Shown here one piece after another: positions 6,829 through 15,427 of a stretch of DNA of 16,134 bases. Within the stretch, counting starts at the first letter, position 1; each line of letters opens with the position of its first letter. The notes beneath the pieces were generated by a model. It was given only the letters and a program-made list of their open reading frames with translations, was not told where the DNA came from and made no database searches. Source of the DNA: DATIRA01 sp964553405 (GTDB lineage Bacteria; Pseudomonadota; Gammaproteobacteria; Steroidobacterales; Steroidobacteraceae); contig CAZKLS010000062.1 of assembly GCA_964553405.1 (NCBI GenBank), forward strand, positions 1 to 16,134, written 5' to 3'. The translations under genes were made by a program, and so were the position numbers.

Positions 6829-6842
6829 CCGGCGCACGCCGG
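6829..6842. repeat. GC-rich hairpin between convergent folE2 and kinase genes
   Basis: CCGGCG-CA-CGCCGG starts immediately after the folE2 stop, in the 35-base gap between two convergent genes. It can fold as a 5-bp stem with a four-base loop. There is no T-run on either side, so at best it is a weak bidirectional termination or mRNA-end structure. Confidence 0.3.
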
Positions 6843-6863
6843 CGCCGGCCCGGGGGTGTCGGA

Positions 6864-8201
6864 TCAACCGCCCGCGGACCGCGAGTGCTCGCCGCGCTGC
6901 AGGCGGCCGATCAGCTCGCGCAGGAATACCTTGTGGAAGCGCAGCTGGCAGGACACCGAAGCCTGCTCGAGCAGCGTCGCGGACACCTTCAGCAGCCTGA
7001 GCGGCTCCTCGGCCTCGATCACCGTGTCGCGCCGCGATCCTTCCGCGAACGCGGCCTCGCCGAAGCAGCCGCCCGCCTCGACCCGCCCGATCAACTCGCC
7101 CCCGCGCCGCACGCAGACGCGACCGGCCACGACGATGTAGAAGCGGTCGTCGGTGTCGCCGGGCCGCAGCACCGGTTCGCCGGGCGCGCACTCGACGTTG
7201 CAGCCCGCCTGCATCACTTCCCGTATTTCGCCGTGGGAGAAGTCGTGGAAGAAACTCAGGCGCCTGAGCACCGCGAACTGCTCCTCGTCGTCGATCTGCT
7301 GCTGCGCCGCGCGCAAACGCTGGTGGACCCGCGTCAGGTCGGCGGCCAGCTCGGCGCCGTTGCGATAGCGGCGGCCCGGGTCGCGTTCGAGCGCCCGCAT
7401 CACGACCGCCTCCAGGTCCTCCGGCAGGTCCTCGCGCACCGCGCGTAGCGGCTCCGGGGATCCCTGCACGACCTGCTTGAGCAGCTTGCCGAGCGCACCG
7501 GCCCTAAACGGACGCTGCCCGCACAGCATCTCGTAGGTGACGGCGCCGACCGAGTACAGGTCCGAGCGCGAGTCGAGCTCGAGCCCCTGCACCTGCTCCG
7601 GGGACATGTAGGCGGGACTGCCCGCGACGCCCTCGAGCCGCGAGATGTCGGAATCGGCGACCAGCGCGATGCCGAAGTCGACGATGCGCACGTCGCCATC
7701 CTGCGTCAGCAGGATGTTCGAGGGCTTGATGTCGCGATGCACGACGCCCCTCGAATGCGCGTAGTGCAGCGCCTTCGATACCTTGTAGATGATTCCGACG
7801 ACACGCTCGACGGGCAGCAGGTTGCCCTCGCGGCAGTAGGCGGAGAGCGTGCGTGCGCCGTGGATGTGCTCGGTCACGACGTAGCGCCGCCCGGCCTCCT
7901 CGCCCGCGTCGTAGATCGGCACGATGTTCGGGTGCTGCAGCCGGCCCGCCATGTTCGCCTCGCGCAGGAACATGCGGCGCACGTTGCGGCCCTCCGCGTC
8001 GTCGGTCGCGGTCGCGTGATAGAGCTTGATCGCGACGTCGCGGCCGTAGAACGGGTCGTGCGAAAGATAGACGACGCCGGTGCTGCCCCGGCCGACCTCG
8101 TGGACGACGTAATACTTGCCGATCCGCTCCGGCGCCGAACTGGTCGGCACGGTCGCGGGTTGCGTCAGGATCTGGCGGGCGGCGTTCTCGGTTTCCGTCA
8201 C
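6864..8201 (-). CDS. Soluble Ser/Thr protein kinase with C-terminal cyclic-nucleotide-binding domain
   Basis: The first 295 of 445 residues form a Hanks-type kinase: glycine loop GRGSTGVVY (37-45), VAIK lysine K59, E81, catalytic HRDIKPSNILL (155-165), DFG (175-177) and SPE (200-202). All catalytic residues are present and it is an RD kinase. Residues about 308-435 form a cNMP-binding/CRP-like domain with phosphate-cassette FGEAAFAEGSRRDTV (380-394), including E382 and R391. No membrane helix or PASTA repeat is present, so it is cytosolic. I chose GTG at 8201 because it overlaps the pgpA stop (GTGA) and the longer frame upstream only shadows pgpA. This domain order is opposite to eukaryotic cGMP-dependent kinase. 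As last gene of the rib-nusB-thiL-pgpA convoy it is probably co-translated with pgpA. Target and ligand are unknown. Confidence 0.93.
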   Translation of the reverse strand: MTETENAARQILTQPATVPTSSAPERIGKYYVVHEVGRGSTGVVYLSHDPFYGRDVAIKLYHATATDDAEGRNVRRMFLREANMAGRLQHPNIVPIYDAGEEAGRRYVVTEHIHGARTLSAYCREGNLLPVERVVGIIYKVSKALHYAHSRGVVHRDIKPSNILLTQDGDVRIVDFGIALVADSDISRLEGVAGSPAYMSPEQVQGLELDSRSDLYSVGAVTYEMLCGQRPFRAGALGKLLKQVVQGSPEPLRAVREDLPEDLEAVVMRALERDPGRRYRNGAELAADLTRVHQRLRAAQQQIDDEEQFAVLRRLSFFHDFSHGEIREVMQAGCNVECAPGEPVLRPGDTDDRFYIVVAGRVCVRRGGELIGRVEAGGCFGEAAFAEGSRRDTVIEAEEPLRLLKVSATLLEQASVSCQLRFHKVFLRELIGRLQRGEHSRSAGG

Positions 8202-8701
8202 GTTGCGGCGCGAACCAGCATCAGCACGACTGCGGCCATGATTCCGGCCACGACGTCGTCGAGCATAATGCCGGCGCCGCCGCGCATTCCGTGATCGATC
8301 TCGCGGATCGGCCAGGGCTTGGCGATGTCGAACAGCCGGAACAGCACGAACGCGAGCGGCGCGCCCCACCACTGCGGTGGCACGGCGAGCATCGTGATCA
8401 TCATCCCCGCCACCTCGTCCCAGACGATCGCCGGGTGATCGTGCACGCCGAGCCGCCGCGCGCTCTCGCCGCAGATCCAGAACCCCGCGACGGTCACCGC
8501 CAGCGTCAGCGCGGCCAGCGCCAGGGCGCCGAGCGGCGCGACGGCCAGCGCGATCGCGAGCCCGACCAGCGATCCGAAGGTCCCGGGCGCGAACGGCGCG
8601 AGGCCCGAGCCGAAGCCGAGCGCCAGCAGGTGCACCGGCTCGGCGAGGTGCTTAGGCGTCGGCCTGCGCAGGGCGCGGTCTTCCTCAGGCGAAGTGGTCA
8701 T
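8198..8701 (-). CDS. pgpA: Phosphatidylglycerophosphatase A
   Basis: PgpA removes the phosphate from phosphatidylglycerol phosphate in the inner membrane, completing phosphatidylglycerol synthesis. The 167-residue protein has the conserved GSGLAPFAPGTFGSL (31-45), VWDEVAGMMITM (93-104) and FRLFDIAKPWPI (121-132) segments. It also has hydrophobic stretches at about 44-75 and 145-163 that would be membrane helices. ATG at 8701 is inside the end of thiL (17-base overlap), and the frame upstream of it is only a thiL shadow. Its stop overlaps the kinase GTG by four bases. The nusB-thiL-pgpA order is conserved in gammaproteobacteria. Confidence 0.97.
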   Translation of the reverse strand: MTTSPEEDRALRRPTPKHLAEPVHLLALGFGSGLAPFAPGTFGSLVGLAIALAVAPLGALALAALTLAVTVAGFWICGESARRLGVHDHPAIVWDEVAGMMITMLAVPPQWWGAPLAFVLFRLFDIAKPWPIREIDHGMRGGAGIMLDDVVAGIMAAVVLMLVRAAT

Positions 8702-9638
8702 AGCCGCTCTTCGGCATGCCGACGCTGCGACCGTCGCGCAGGCAGCGGACGCCACGCCCGTCGCCGATGCGGCCGATCCGGTGCACGCCGCAGGCTCCCC
8801 GGAGCCGCTGCAACTGCGCCGCCGACCGGGCGCCGGGCGGCAGCGTGAACAGCAACTCGTAGTCGTCGCCGCCGTGCAGCACGAACTGCTCGATCCGCTC
8901 CGGCGGGAAGCGTGCAGCGAGCGCCGGCGAGACGGGCAACTGGTCGAGCTCGAGCGTCGCCGACACGGCACTGGCCCGACAGAGCTTCTCCAGGTCGCCG
9001 AGCAGGCCGTCCGAGACGTCCATCGCCGAGCTGGCCAGGCCGCGCAGCACGCGACCGAGCGCGAGGCGTGGCTCGGGAAACAGGAAGCGGCGTACCAGCG
9101 GGTCGTCGGTCGAACCCGCGCCGTGCTGCAGCAGCTCGAGTCCGGCCGCCGACTCGCCGGGCCACCCCGAAACGAACAGCTCGTCCCCCGGCCGCGCGCC
9201 CGAGCGCCGCAGTGCCTCGCCCGGCGGCACGACCCCGAGCGCAGTCACGCCGAGCACCAGCGGTCCGCGCACCGTATCGCCGCCGACCAACGCGACGCCG
9301 TGGCGATCCGCCAGCGCGAGCAGTCCGGTCGCGAAACGCTCGAGCCAGTCCTCGCGGGCCTCCGGCATGCACAGCGACAGCAACGCCCAGGCGGGGTCGG
9401 CGCCCATCGCCGCCAGGTCGCTCAGGTTGACCGCGAGACACTGGTGACCGATCGACTCCGGCGGAGCCCCGCTGAGGAAATGGCGGCCCTCGACCAGCGT
9501 ATCGGTCGCGGCCACCAGGCACTGCCCCGGCGGCAGCTCCAGCAGCGCGGCGTCGTCGCCGACCCCGAGCAGCACGCCCTGCGCCGGGCCCGGGCGGCTG
9601 AAGTACCGCTCGATCAGGTCGAATTCGCCGAGCGCCAC
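8685..9638 (-). CDS. thiL: Thiamine-monophosphate kinase
   Basis: ThiL phosphorylates thiamine monophosphate to the active cofactor thiamine diphosphate. The 317-residue protein begins MALGEFDLIERYF, which aligns directly with MACGEFSLIARYF of E. coli ThiL. It carries GVGDDAALL (25-33), TDTLVEGRHF (45-54), NLSDLAAMGADPAW (71-84), GGDTVRGP, DVSDGLLGDL and HGGDDYELLFT; the acidic motifs are metal-binding. I chose GTG at 9638, with GGAG five bases upstream. A TTG at 9653 that overlaps the nusB stop would add five residues but has no ribosome site. It lies 11 bases after nusB and overlaps pgpA by 17. Confidence 0.97.
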   Translation of the reverse strand: MALGEFDLIERYFSRPGPAQGVLLGVGDDAALLELPPGQCLVAATDTLVEGRHFLSGAPPESIGHQCLAVNLSDLAAMGADPAWALLSLCMPEAREDWLERFATGLLALADRHGVALVGGDTVRGPLVLGVTALGVVPPGEALRRSGARPGDELFVSGWPGESAAGLELLQHGAGSTDDPLVRRFLFPEPRLALGRVLRGLASSAMDVSDGLLGDLEKLCRASAVSATLELDQLPVSPALAARFPPERIEQFVLHGGDDYELLFTLPPGARSAAQLQRLRGACGVHRIGRIGDGRGVRCLRDGRSVGMPKSGYDHFA

Positions 9639-9649
9639 GGAGACTCCGC

Positions 9650-10120
9650 TCAATCGTGCGAAGACGGCGCGGACTTCGCCGCGGCCTGCTCGAGCGCACG
9701 GGTGCTGCGCGCCGCCCGGTCGAGCACCGCGTTGACGAACTTGTGCCCGTCGGTGGCACCGAAGCGCTTGGTGAGCTCGACCCCCTCGTTGATGACGACC
9801 CGGTACGGGATCTCCGGGCGACTCTTCAGCTCGAACAGCCCGATCAGCAGCACGGCATGCTCGACCGGGTCGAGCTGCTGCACAGGCCGGTCCAGCAGCT
9901 GCGCGAGCGCGTCGTCGAGCCCGCCGATCTCCTCGAGCACGCCGCCGAGCAGCTCCTGGAAGTAGTCCGGGTCGGCCGAGGCGAACTCCTGCCCGGCCGC
10001 ATACTGGTTACGCAGCTCCGCCAGGCCCTGGCCGGTCAGCTGGTGCTGGTAAAGCGCCTGCATCGCGAGCTTCCGCGACACGCTGCGGGTGCGCCCGGCT
10101 GAGTCGCGTCGACCGGCCAT
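9650..10120 (-). CDS. nusB: Transcription antitermination factor NusB
   Basis: NusB binds NusE (ribosomal protein S10) and boxA RNA in the antitermination complex that drives rRNA transcription. The 156-residue, all-helical protein has the family landmarks SVSRKLAMQALYQHQLTG at the N-terminus and LKSRPEIPYRVVINEGVELT followed by KRFGATDGHKFVNAVLD near the C-terminus. Length is slightly above the E. coli protein (139) because of a short basic N-terminal extension and an Ala-rich tail. The ATG at 10120 is only three bases after the ribH stop, and GAGG is too close to it to be an ideal ribosome site, so coupling to ribH is likely. RibH-NusB adjacency is widely conserved. Confidence 0.97.
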   Translation of the reverse strand: MAGRRDSAGRTRSVSRKLAMQALYQHQLTGQGLAELRNQYAAGQEFASADPDYFQELLGGVLEEIGGLDDALAQLLDRPVQQLDPVEHAVLLIGLFELKSRPEIPYRVVINEGVELTKRFGATDGHKFVNAVLDRAARSTRALEQAAAKSAPSSHD

Positions 10121-10123
10121 GCC

Positions 10124-10600
10124 TCAGGCTTCCAGGCGCTTCAGCAGGTTGGCCATCTCCACGGCGCAGAGCGCCGCATCCGCCCCCTTGTTGCCGGCCT
10201 TGGTGCCCGAACGCTCGACGGCCTGCTCGATCGTCTCGGTCGTCAGCACGCCGAAGGCGACCGGCACGCCCGTATCCTCAGAGGCCCGCGCCAGTCCGGC
10301 CGCGCACTGTCCGGCCACGTGATCGAAGTGCGGGGTCGCGCCGCGGATCACCGCGCCGAGCGCGACGATCGCGTCCGGACGCCGGCTCGCCGCGACCTTG
10401 CGCACCGCGAACGGCAGGTCGAACGCGCCCGGCACCCGCACGATCTCGATCTGCTTCTCGCTCGCCCCGTGCCGGAGCAGCGCGTCGACGGCGCCGCGGA
10501 TCAGGTCCTCGACGATCGTCTCGTTGAAGCGGGCGGCGACGATGGCGATGCGCAGATCGCGCACCAGCAGGTCGCCTCCGAGGCTGCGAATGTTGTCCAT
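10124..10600 (-). CDS. ribH: 6,7-dimethyl-8-ribityllumazine synthase
   Basis: RibH condenses 5-amino-6-ribitylaminouracil with dihydroxybutanone phosphate, the penultimate step to riboflavin, usually as an icosahedral or pentameric shell. The 158-residue protein has ARFNETIV (F25, N26), VPGAFDLP (57-63), GAVIRGATPHFDHVAG (82-97, catalytic H91), and FGVLTTETIEQAVERSGTKA (117-135), which nearly matches E. coli RibH. The ATG at 10600 has GAGG nine bases upstream. It starts 11 bases after the ribB stop. The substrate-binding GAFE is GAFD here, a conservative change. Confidence 0.98.
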   Translation of the reverse strand: MDNIRSLGGDLLVRDLRIAIVAARFNETIVEDLIRGAVDALLRHGASEKQIEIVRVPGAFDLPFAVRKVAASRRPDAIVALGAVIRGATPHFDHVAGQCAAGLARASEDTGVPVAFGVLTTETIEQAVERSGTKAGNKGADAALCAVEMANLLKRLEA

Positions 10601-10611
10601 CAGTTGAGACC

Positions 10612-11721
<1,110 letters not shown>

Positions 11722-11815
11722 GCAATAACGTCTATAAATAAATGTTTCTTATCGTTTTTATTCTTGTCCAGGCATCTACGAGCGCCGCGCGGCGACAGTT
11801 TAGCAGGGCCCGCGT
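11722..11815 (-). promoter_or_regulatory. AT-rich leader between ribE and ribB, possible internal promoter
   Basis: This 94-base gap is the only sizeable one inside the ten-gene convoy. The half next to ribB (11722-11766) is strikingly AT-rich against the GC-rich background; the half next to ribE holds a self-complementary CGCCGCGCGGCG. On the minus strand TGGACA (11770-11765) resembles a -35 box. TATAGA (11736-11731) resembles a -10 box that ends nine bases before the ATG, but the two are too far apart for a normal pair. It is shorter than an FMN riboswitch and I recognise none of the conserved FMN-aptamer segments. Confidence 0.4.
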
Positions 11816-12409
11816 CTAGTCAGGCGCGCCGAGACGCTCCAGGTACCTCGCGATGATGTCGACCTCGATGTTGACCGCGGTGCCCGGCTGGTAATCGCCG
11901 AGGATCGTGACATCGAGCGTGTGCGGCACCAGGTTGACGTCGAAGCGCGACCCCAGGACGCCGTTGACCGTCAGGCTGACGCCGTCGACGCAGACCGAGC
12001 CCTTGCGCGCCACGTATTTTGCGAGCGGCGCAGGCACCTCGAACTCGACGCGGACCGAGCGCGCGTCGTCCCGGCGGCCGACGACCCGACCGACGCCGTC
12101 GACGTGGCCGGTCACGTAGTGTCCGCCGAGCGGCTGGCCAGCCAGCAGCGCCTTCTCCAGGTTCACCCGGGTACCGGGTTCCCAGCGGCCCAGCGTCGTC
12201 ATCGCCAGTGTCTCGCGGGAGACGTCGGCCCGGAACGAGCCGGCATCCATGCTGGTCACGGTCAGGCACACGCCGTTCACGGCGATGCTGTCGCCGGCGG
12301 TCACGGACTCGAGCGACATGGACGGGGTCTGCACGTCGATCGCAACGTCGCCCGCCTTCGGCTCGATGGCCCGGATCAGGCCCACTGATTGAACGATTCC
12401 CGTGAACAT
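11816..12409 (-). CDS. ribE: Riboflavin synthase, alpha subunit
   Basis: Riboflavin synthase dismutates two lumazine molecules to riboflavin and the ribitylaminouracil precursor. The 197-residue protein is a tandem of two lumazine-binding barrels. The first starts MFTGIVQSVG and contains INGVCLTV-like NGVCLTV (45-51). The second starts GGHYVTGHVDGVG (95-107) and contains VDGVSLTVNG (141-150). The C-terminal helix IIARYLERL (185-193) is the trimerisation-type tail. The ATG at 12409 shares one base with the ribD stop (TGATG), which implies coupled translation. Length is typical (about 200-215). Confidence 0.98.
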   Translation of the reverse strand: MFTGIVQSVGLIRAIEPKAGDVAIDVQTPSMSLESVTAGDSIAVNGVCLTVTSMDAGSFRADVSRETLAMTTLGRWEPGTRVNLEKALLAGQPLGGHYVTGHVDGVGRVVGRRDDARSVRVEFEVPAPLAKYVARKGSVCVDGVSLTVNGVLGSRFDVNLVPHTLDVTILGDYQPGTAVNIEVDIIARYLERLGAPD

Positions 12410-13527
12410 CAGTCCTGCCCTCCCCGTTGCGGCCTGAGCGTCAGCCGAAGATCCTCACCCACCTGCCGCACGTCGCGCCACTGGAAGCGCCAGCGCTCGG
12501 TCATGTCCTGCAGCTGCGGCAGCGTGGCCAGCGGACGGGCCGTATCGCCGAGCACGGTGGCCGCGAGGTACAGCACCCACTCGTCGACCAGCCCCTGCCG
12601 CAGCAGGCTGCCGGCCAGCGTGGGACCCGCCTCGACGAGCACCTCGTTGCACTCGAGCGCGGCGAGCCTCGCGAGTGCCGCGCCGAGATCGAGGCCGCCG
12701 TCGCCTTCCGGCAGCGCCTCGAATTGAACGTCCGTGTTCGCTTCAAGGCTCGCGTCCACGCGACTCGCCTCGGCGGTGAACACCAGCGTCGGCGCAGGAC
12801 CCTGCAACACCTTCGAGCCGCAGGGGATCCGCAGTCCGCGGTCCACGACGACCCTGAGCGGCCGGCGGCCGAGCGTCGCGAGCGATTCGTCACGCACGGT
12901 GAGCTCCGGGTCGTCCGCACAGACGGTCCCGGCTCCGGTCAGGATCGCGCTGGAGCGCGCGCGCATGCGCTGCACGTCGGCCCGCGCCGCGGGCCCGGTG
13001 ATCCAGCGGCTCGCCCCGCTCGCGAGCGCGGTGCGGCCGTCGAGGCTGGCGGCGGTCTTCAGCGTGACCCACGGTCGGCCCCGGCGCATCCGGCTCAGGA
13101 AACCGCGATTGAGCTCGACCGCCGCGGGTTCGAGCAGGCCGCACTGCACCTCGACGCCGGCGGCAGCGAGCCTCGCGAGCCCGCCGCCATTCACGCTCGG
13201 GTTCGGGTCGCCCGTTGCCGCGACGACCCTGGCGACGCCGGCCGCGATCAGTGCCTCTGCACAGGGCGGCGTGCGCCCGTGGTGCGCGCATGGCTCGAGG
13301 CTGACGTAGGCCGTGCTGCCGCGTGCCTCGGTGCCGGCCTGCCGGAGCGCGATCACCTCGGCATGCGCTTCGCCCGTTCGCCGGTGGAAACCCTCGCCCC
13401 GCACCTGCCCGTCCCTGACGACCACGCATCCCACGCTCGGGTTGGGCGGCGTCGAGTACAGTCCGCTTGCCGCCAGCTGCAGCGCCCGCGCCATGCTGGC
13501 GTGGTCCTCGGCCGAGAATGCGCTCAT
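12409..13527 (-). CDS. ribD: Bifunctional riboflavin deaminase/reductase
   Basis: RibD deaminates the pyrimidine ring of the early riboflavin intermediate and then reduces the ribose side chain. The 372-residue protein has an N-terminal zinc deaminase domain with HAE (55-57) and PCAHHGRTPPC (79-89; zinc cysteines C80 and C89). A C-terminal reductase domain starts near residue 150 (WVTLKTAASLDGRTA, then SRWITG) and ends with VLVEAGPTLAGSLL and the final beta strand. The same frame stays open far upstream through nrdR and into glyA, but the ATG at 13527 is the correct start: it overlaps the nrdR stop (ATGA) and gives the normal N-terminus. Confidence 0.97.
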   Translation of the reverse strand: MSAFSAEDHASMARALQLAASGLYSTPPNPSVGCVVVRDGQVRGEGFHRRTGEAHAEVIALRQAGTEARGSTAYVSLEPCAHHGRTPPCAEALIAAGVARVVAATGDPNPSVNGGGLARLAAAGVEVQCGLLEPAAVELNRGFLSRMRRGRPWVTLKTAASLDGRTALASGASRWITGPAARADVQRMRARSSAILTGAGTVCADDPELTVRDESLATLGRRPLRVVVDRGLRIPCGSKVLQGPAPTLVFTAEASRVDASLEANTDVQFEALPEGDGGLDLGAALARLAALECNEVLVEAGPTLAGSLLRQGLVDEWVLYLAATVLGDTARPLATLPQLQDMTERWRFQWRDVRQVGEDLRLTLRPQRGGQD

Positions 13528-14045
13528 CGCGGTTCGTCGTCCGGCGCGTTCGAACCCCACAGTGCGAGCTGCAGGTCCTCGACGGAGCGGGGACGGCGGC
13601 TGCGCAGGCGCTCGATCTCCTCGCGGAACGCCTCGACGTCCTGGAAGCTGCGGTAAACGGACGCGAACCGCACGTAGGCGACCTCGTCGAGTTGGTGCAG
13701 CTCGTCCATGACCAGTTCGCCGATCAGGCGCGAGGGCACTTCGCGCTCGCCGAGCGTGCGCAGCCTGTGGCAGACATGGTTGACCGCGGCATCGACCGCG
13801 TCGCTGGAAACCGGCCGCTTCTCCAGCGCCCGCAGCATCCCGGCCCGCAGCTTCGCCTCGTCGAAGGGCTCGCGCATCGCGTCGCTCTTGACGACGCGCG
13901 GCATCAACAGTTCCGCCGACTCGAAGGTGGTAAAGCGCTCGCCGCAGTGCAGGCACTCGCGCCTGCGGCGCACCTGCTGCCCCTCGGCCGCGAGGCGCGA
14001 ATCGATGACTTTCGTTTCCTGGTGCGTGCAGAACGGGCAGTGCAT
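13524..14045 (-). CDS. nrdR: Transcriptional repressor NrdR
   Basis: NrdR senses dATP/ATP through an ATP-cone and represses ribonucleotide reductase genes at NrdR boxes. The 173-residue protein has the N-terminal zinc ribbon CPFC (3-6) and CLHC (31-34) with the basic RRRREC between them. The ATP-cone follows from about residue 49 (PRVVKSDAMREPFDEAKL). Length exceeds the roughly 150-residue norm because of a C-terminal extension after RLRSRRPRS. The ATG at 14045 has GGAGG six bases upstream. It overlaps ribD by four bases and follows glyA by 27. The adjacency to ribD is a standard gammaproteobacterial arrangement. No NrdR box pair was found inside the window. Confidence 0.97.
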   Translation of the reverse strand: MHCPFCTHQETKVIDSRLAAEGQQVRRRRECLHCGERFTTFESAELLMPRVVKSDAMREPFDEAKLRAGMLRALEKRPVSSDAVDAAVNHVCHRLRTLGEREVPSRLIGELVMDELHQLDEVAYVRFASVYRSFQDVEAFREEIERLRSRRPRSVEDLQLALWGSNAPDDEPR

Positions 14046-14072
14046 CGCCGCCCTCCAGCCTGCTCGGGCGGC

Positions 14073-15326
14073 TCAGCCGTATACCGGGAACCGCCGGCAG
14101 AGCTCCAGCACCGACTGCCTGGTCCGCTCGAGCACGGCCTCGTCGCCGAGGTCGTCCAGCACGTCGGCCATCCAGCCCGCCAGCAGCTCCACCTCGGCCT
14201 CGCGGAAGCCGCGCGTCGTCACGGCCGGCGTGCCGATGCGCAGCCCGCTGGTCACGAACGGCGAGCGCGGGTCGTTCGGCACCGTGTTCTTGTTGACGGT
14301 GATGTGCGCGCGGCCGAGCGCAGCGTCTGCGTCCTTGCCGGTGATGCCCTTCTCGATCAGGTCGACCAGGAACAGGTGGTTGTCGGTTCCGCCCGACACG
14401 ATCCTGTAGCCGCGCTGCTGCATCACGCGCAGCATCGCCCGCGCATTGGCGACGACCTGCTTCTGGTACTCGACGAACTCGGGCTGCATCGCCTCGAGCA
14501 GCGCGACCGCCTTGGCGGCGATCACGTGCATCAGCGGCCCGCCCTGGGTTCCGGGGAAGATCAGCGAGTTGAGCTTCTTGGTGATCGCCTCGTTGGCCCT
14601 CGCGAGGATCAGGCCGCCGCGCGGGCCGCGCAGCGTCTTGTGCGTGGTGGTCGTCACCACGTCCGCGTGGGCGATCGGGCTCGGGTAGACGCCGGCCGCC
14701 ACCAGGCCCGCGACGTGCGCCATGTCGACGAGCAGGTAGGCGCCGACTCCGTCGGCGATCGCACGGAACCGGGCCCAGTCCACGATCCTCGAATAGGCCG
14801 AGAAGCCGGCGATCACGAGCTTCGGCCGATGCTCGGCTGCCAGGCGCTCGACCTGCGCGTAGTCGATCTCGCCGGTGGCGGGGTCGAGGCCGTACTGCAC
14901 CGCGTTGAAGATCTTGCCCGAGAAGTTGACCTTGGCGCCGTGCGTCAGGTGCCCGCCGTGGTCGAGGCTCATGCCGAGGATGGTGTCGCCCGGCGAGAGC
15001 AACGCCAGGTAGGCGGCGGCGTTGGCCTGCGAGCCCGAGTGCGGCTGCGCGTTCGCGTAATCCGCGCCGAACAACTGTTTGGCGCGGTCTATCGCCAGCT
15101 GCTCGGCGATGTCCACGTACTCGCAACCCCCGTAGTAGCGCTTGCCCGGATAGCCCTCGGCGTACTTGTTGGTCAGCACCGAACCCTGCGCCTCGAGCAC
15201 GCGCGGGCTCGCGTAGTTCTCCGAGGCGATCAGCTCGATGTGATCCTCCTGCCGGCGCCGCTCATGGTCGATGGCGGCGGCGAGCTCGGGGTCGAACCCG
15301 GCAATCCTCATGCTGGCGGGAAACAT
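14073..15326 (-). CDS. glyA: Serine hydroxymethyltransferase
   Basis: GlyA transfers the serine hydroxymethyl group to tetrahydrofolate, making glycine and methylenetetrahydrofolate. The 417-residue product has exactly the E. coli length and aligns without gaps at its N-terminus. It keeps ASENYASPRV (34-43), NKYAEGYPGKRYYGGCEYVD (53-72), LVDMAHVAGLVAAGVYP (199-215), the pyridoxal phosphate lysine in TTTTHKT (K230) and GGTDNHLFLVDL. I chose ATG at 15326 with GGAG six bases upstream. A second ATG at 15311 is less likely because the E. coli protein also begins five residues earlier. It is the first gene of the convoy and is transcribed divergently from ettA. Confidence 0.98.
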   Translation of the reverse strand: MFPASMRIAGFDPELAAAIDHERRRQEDHIELIASENYASPRVLEAQGSVLTNKYAEGYPGKRYYGGCEYVDIAEQLAIDRAKQLFGADYANAQPHSGSQANAAAYLALLSPGDTILGMSLDHGGHLTHGAKVNFSGKIFNAVQYGLDPATGEIDYAQVERLAAEHRPKLVIAGFSAYSRIVDWARFRAIADGVGAYLLVDMAHVAGLVAAGVYPSPIAHADVVTTTTHKTLRGPRGGLILARANEAITKKLNSLIFPGTQGGPLMHVIAAKAVALLEAMQPEFVEYQKQVVANARAMLRVMQQRGYRIVSGGTDNHLFLVDLIEKGITGKDADAALGRAHITVNKNTVPNDPRSPFVTSGLRIGTPAVTTRGFREAEVELLAGWMADVLDDLGDEAVLERTRQSVLELCRRFPVYG

Positions 15327-15352
15327 GTCCACTCCACTGTCGGCAATCCGTG

Positions 15353-15358
15353 ATTGTA
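15353..15358 (-). promoter_or_regulatory. Candidate -10 box of the glyA operon
   Basis: On the minus strand TACAAT (five of six to TATAAT) lies 26 bases upstream of the glyA ATG, in the only AT-richer spot of the GC-rich divergent region. No -35 match stands 16-18 bases further upstream, so a regulator-assisted or weak promoter is possible. Confidence 0.4.
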
Positions 15359-15410
15359 GCCGATGCGCCCGGCCGGCCGCGCCGCAAACGCCCGGCGGGC
15401 ACCGCCCCTT

Positions 15411-15427
15411 CCCGGCCCGCGGCCGGG
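15411..15427. repeat. GC-only inverted repeat in the glyA-ettA divergent region
   Basis: CCCGGCC-CGC-GGCCGGG is a perfect 7-bp inverted repeat with a three-base centre, set in a longer GC-only tract (about 15366-15432) that holds further CCGG and GGCC self-complementary pieces. It lies between divergent genes and lacks a T-run, so it is not an ordinary terminator. Its role is unknown. Confidence 0.45.

Noticed and set aside
4936..7191. A 751-codon open frame on the minus strand opposite dxs and folE2.
   Set aside because: The product is Arg/Ala/Asp-rich without motifs, and the opposite strand encodes complete Dxs and FolE2 with their active-site residues.
8202..8372. An N-terminal extension of the kinase to an ATG at 8372.
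   Set aside because: The added 57 residues are Arg-rich and overlie pgpA; the GTG at 8201 overlapping the pgpA stop is the better start.
11722..11815. An FMN riboswitch (RFN element) before ribB.
   Set aside because: The gap is only 94 bases, AT-rich on one side, and I cannot find the conserved aptamer segments.
13528..15126. A 905-residue version of RibD that extends upstream through nrdR and glyA.
   Set aside because: The extension is Arg/Ala-rich noise in the frame of other genes; the ATG at 13527 overlaps the nrdR stop and gives the normal RibD N-terminus.
13467..15353. A 628-codon open frame on the plus strand opposite nrdR and glyA.
   Set aside because: It is a shadow of conserved genes; no motif is visible and its composition is typical of antisense frames in GC-rich DNA.
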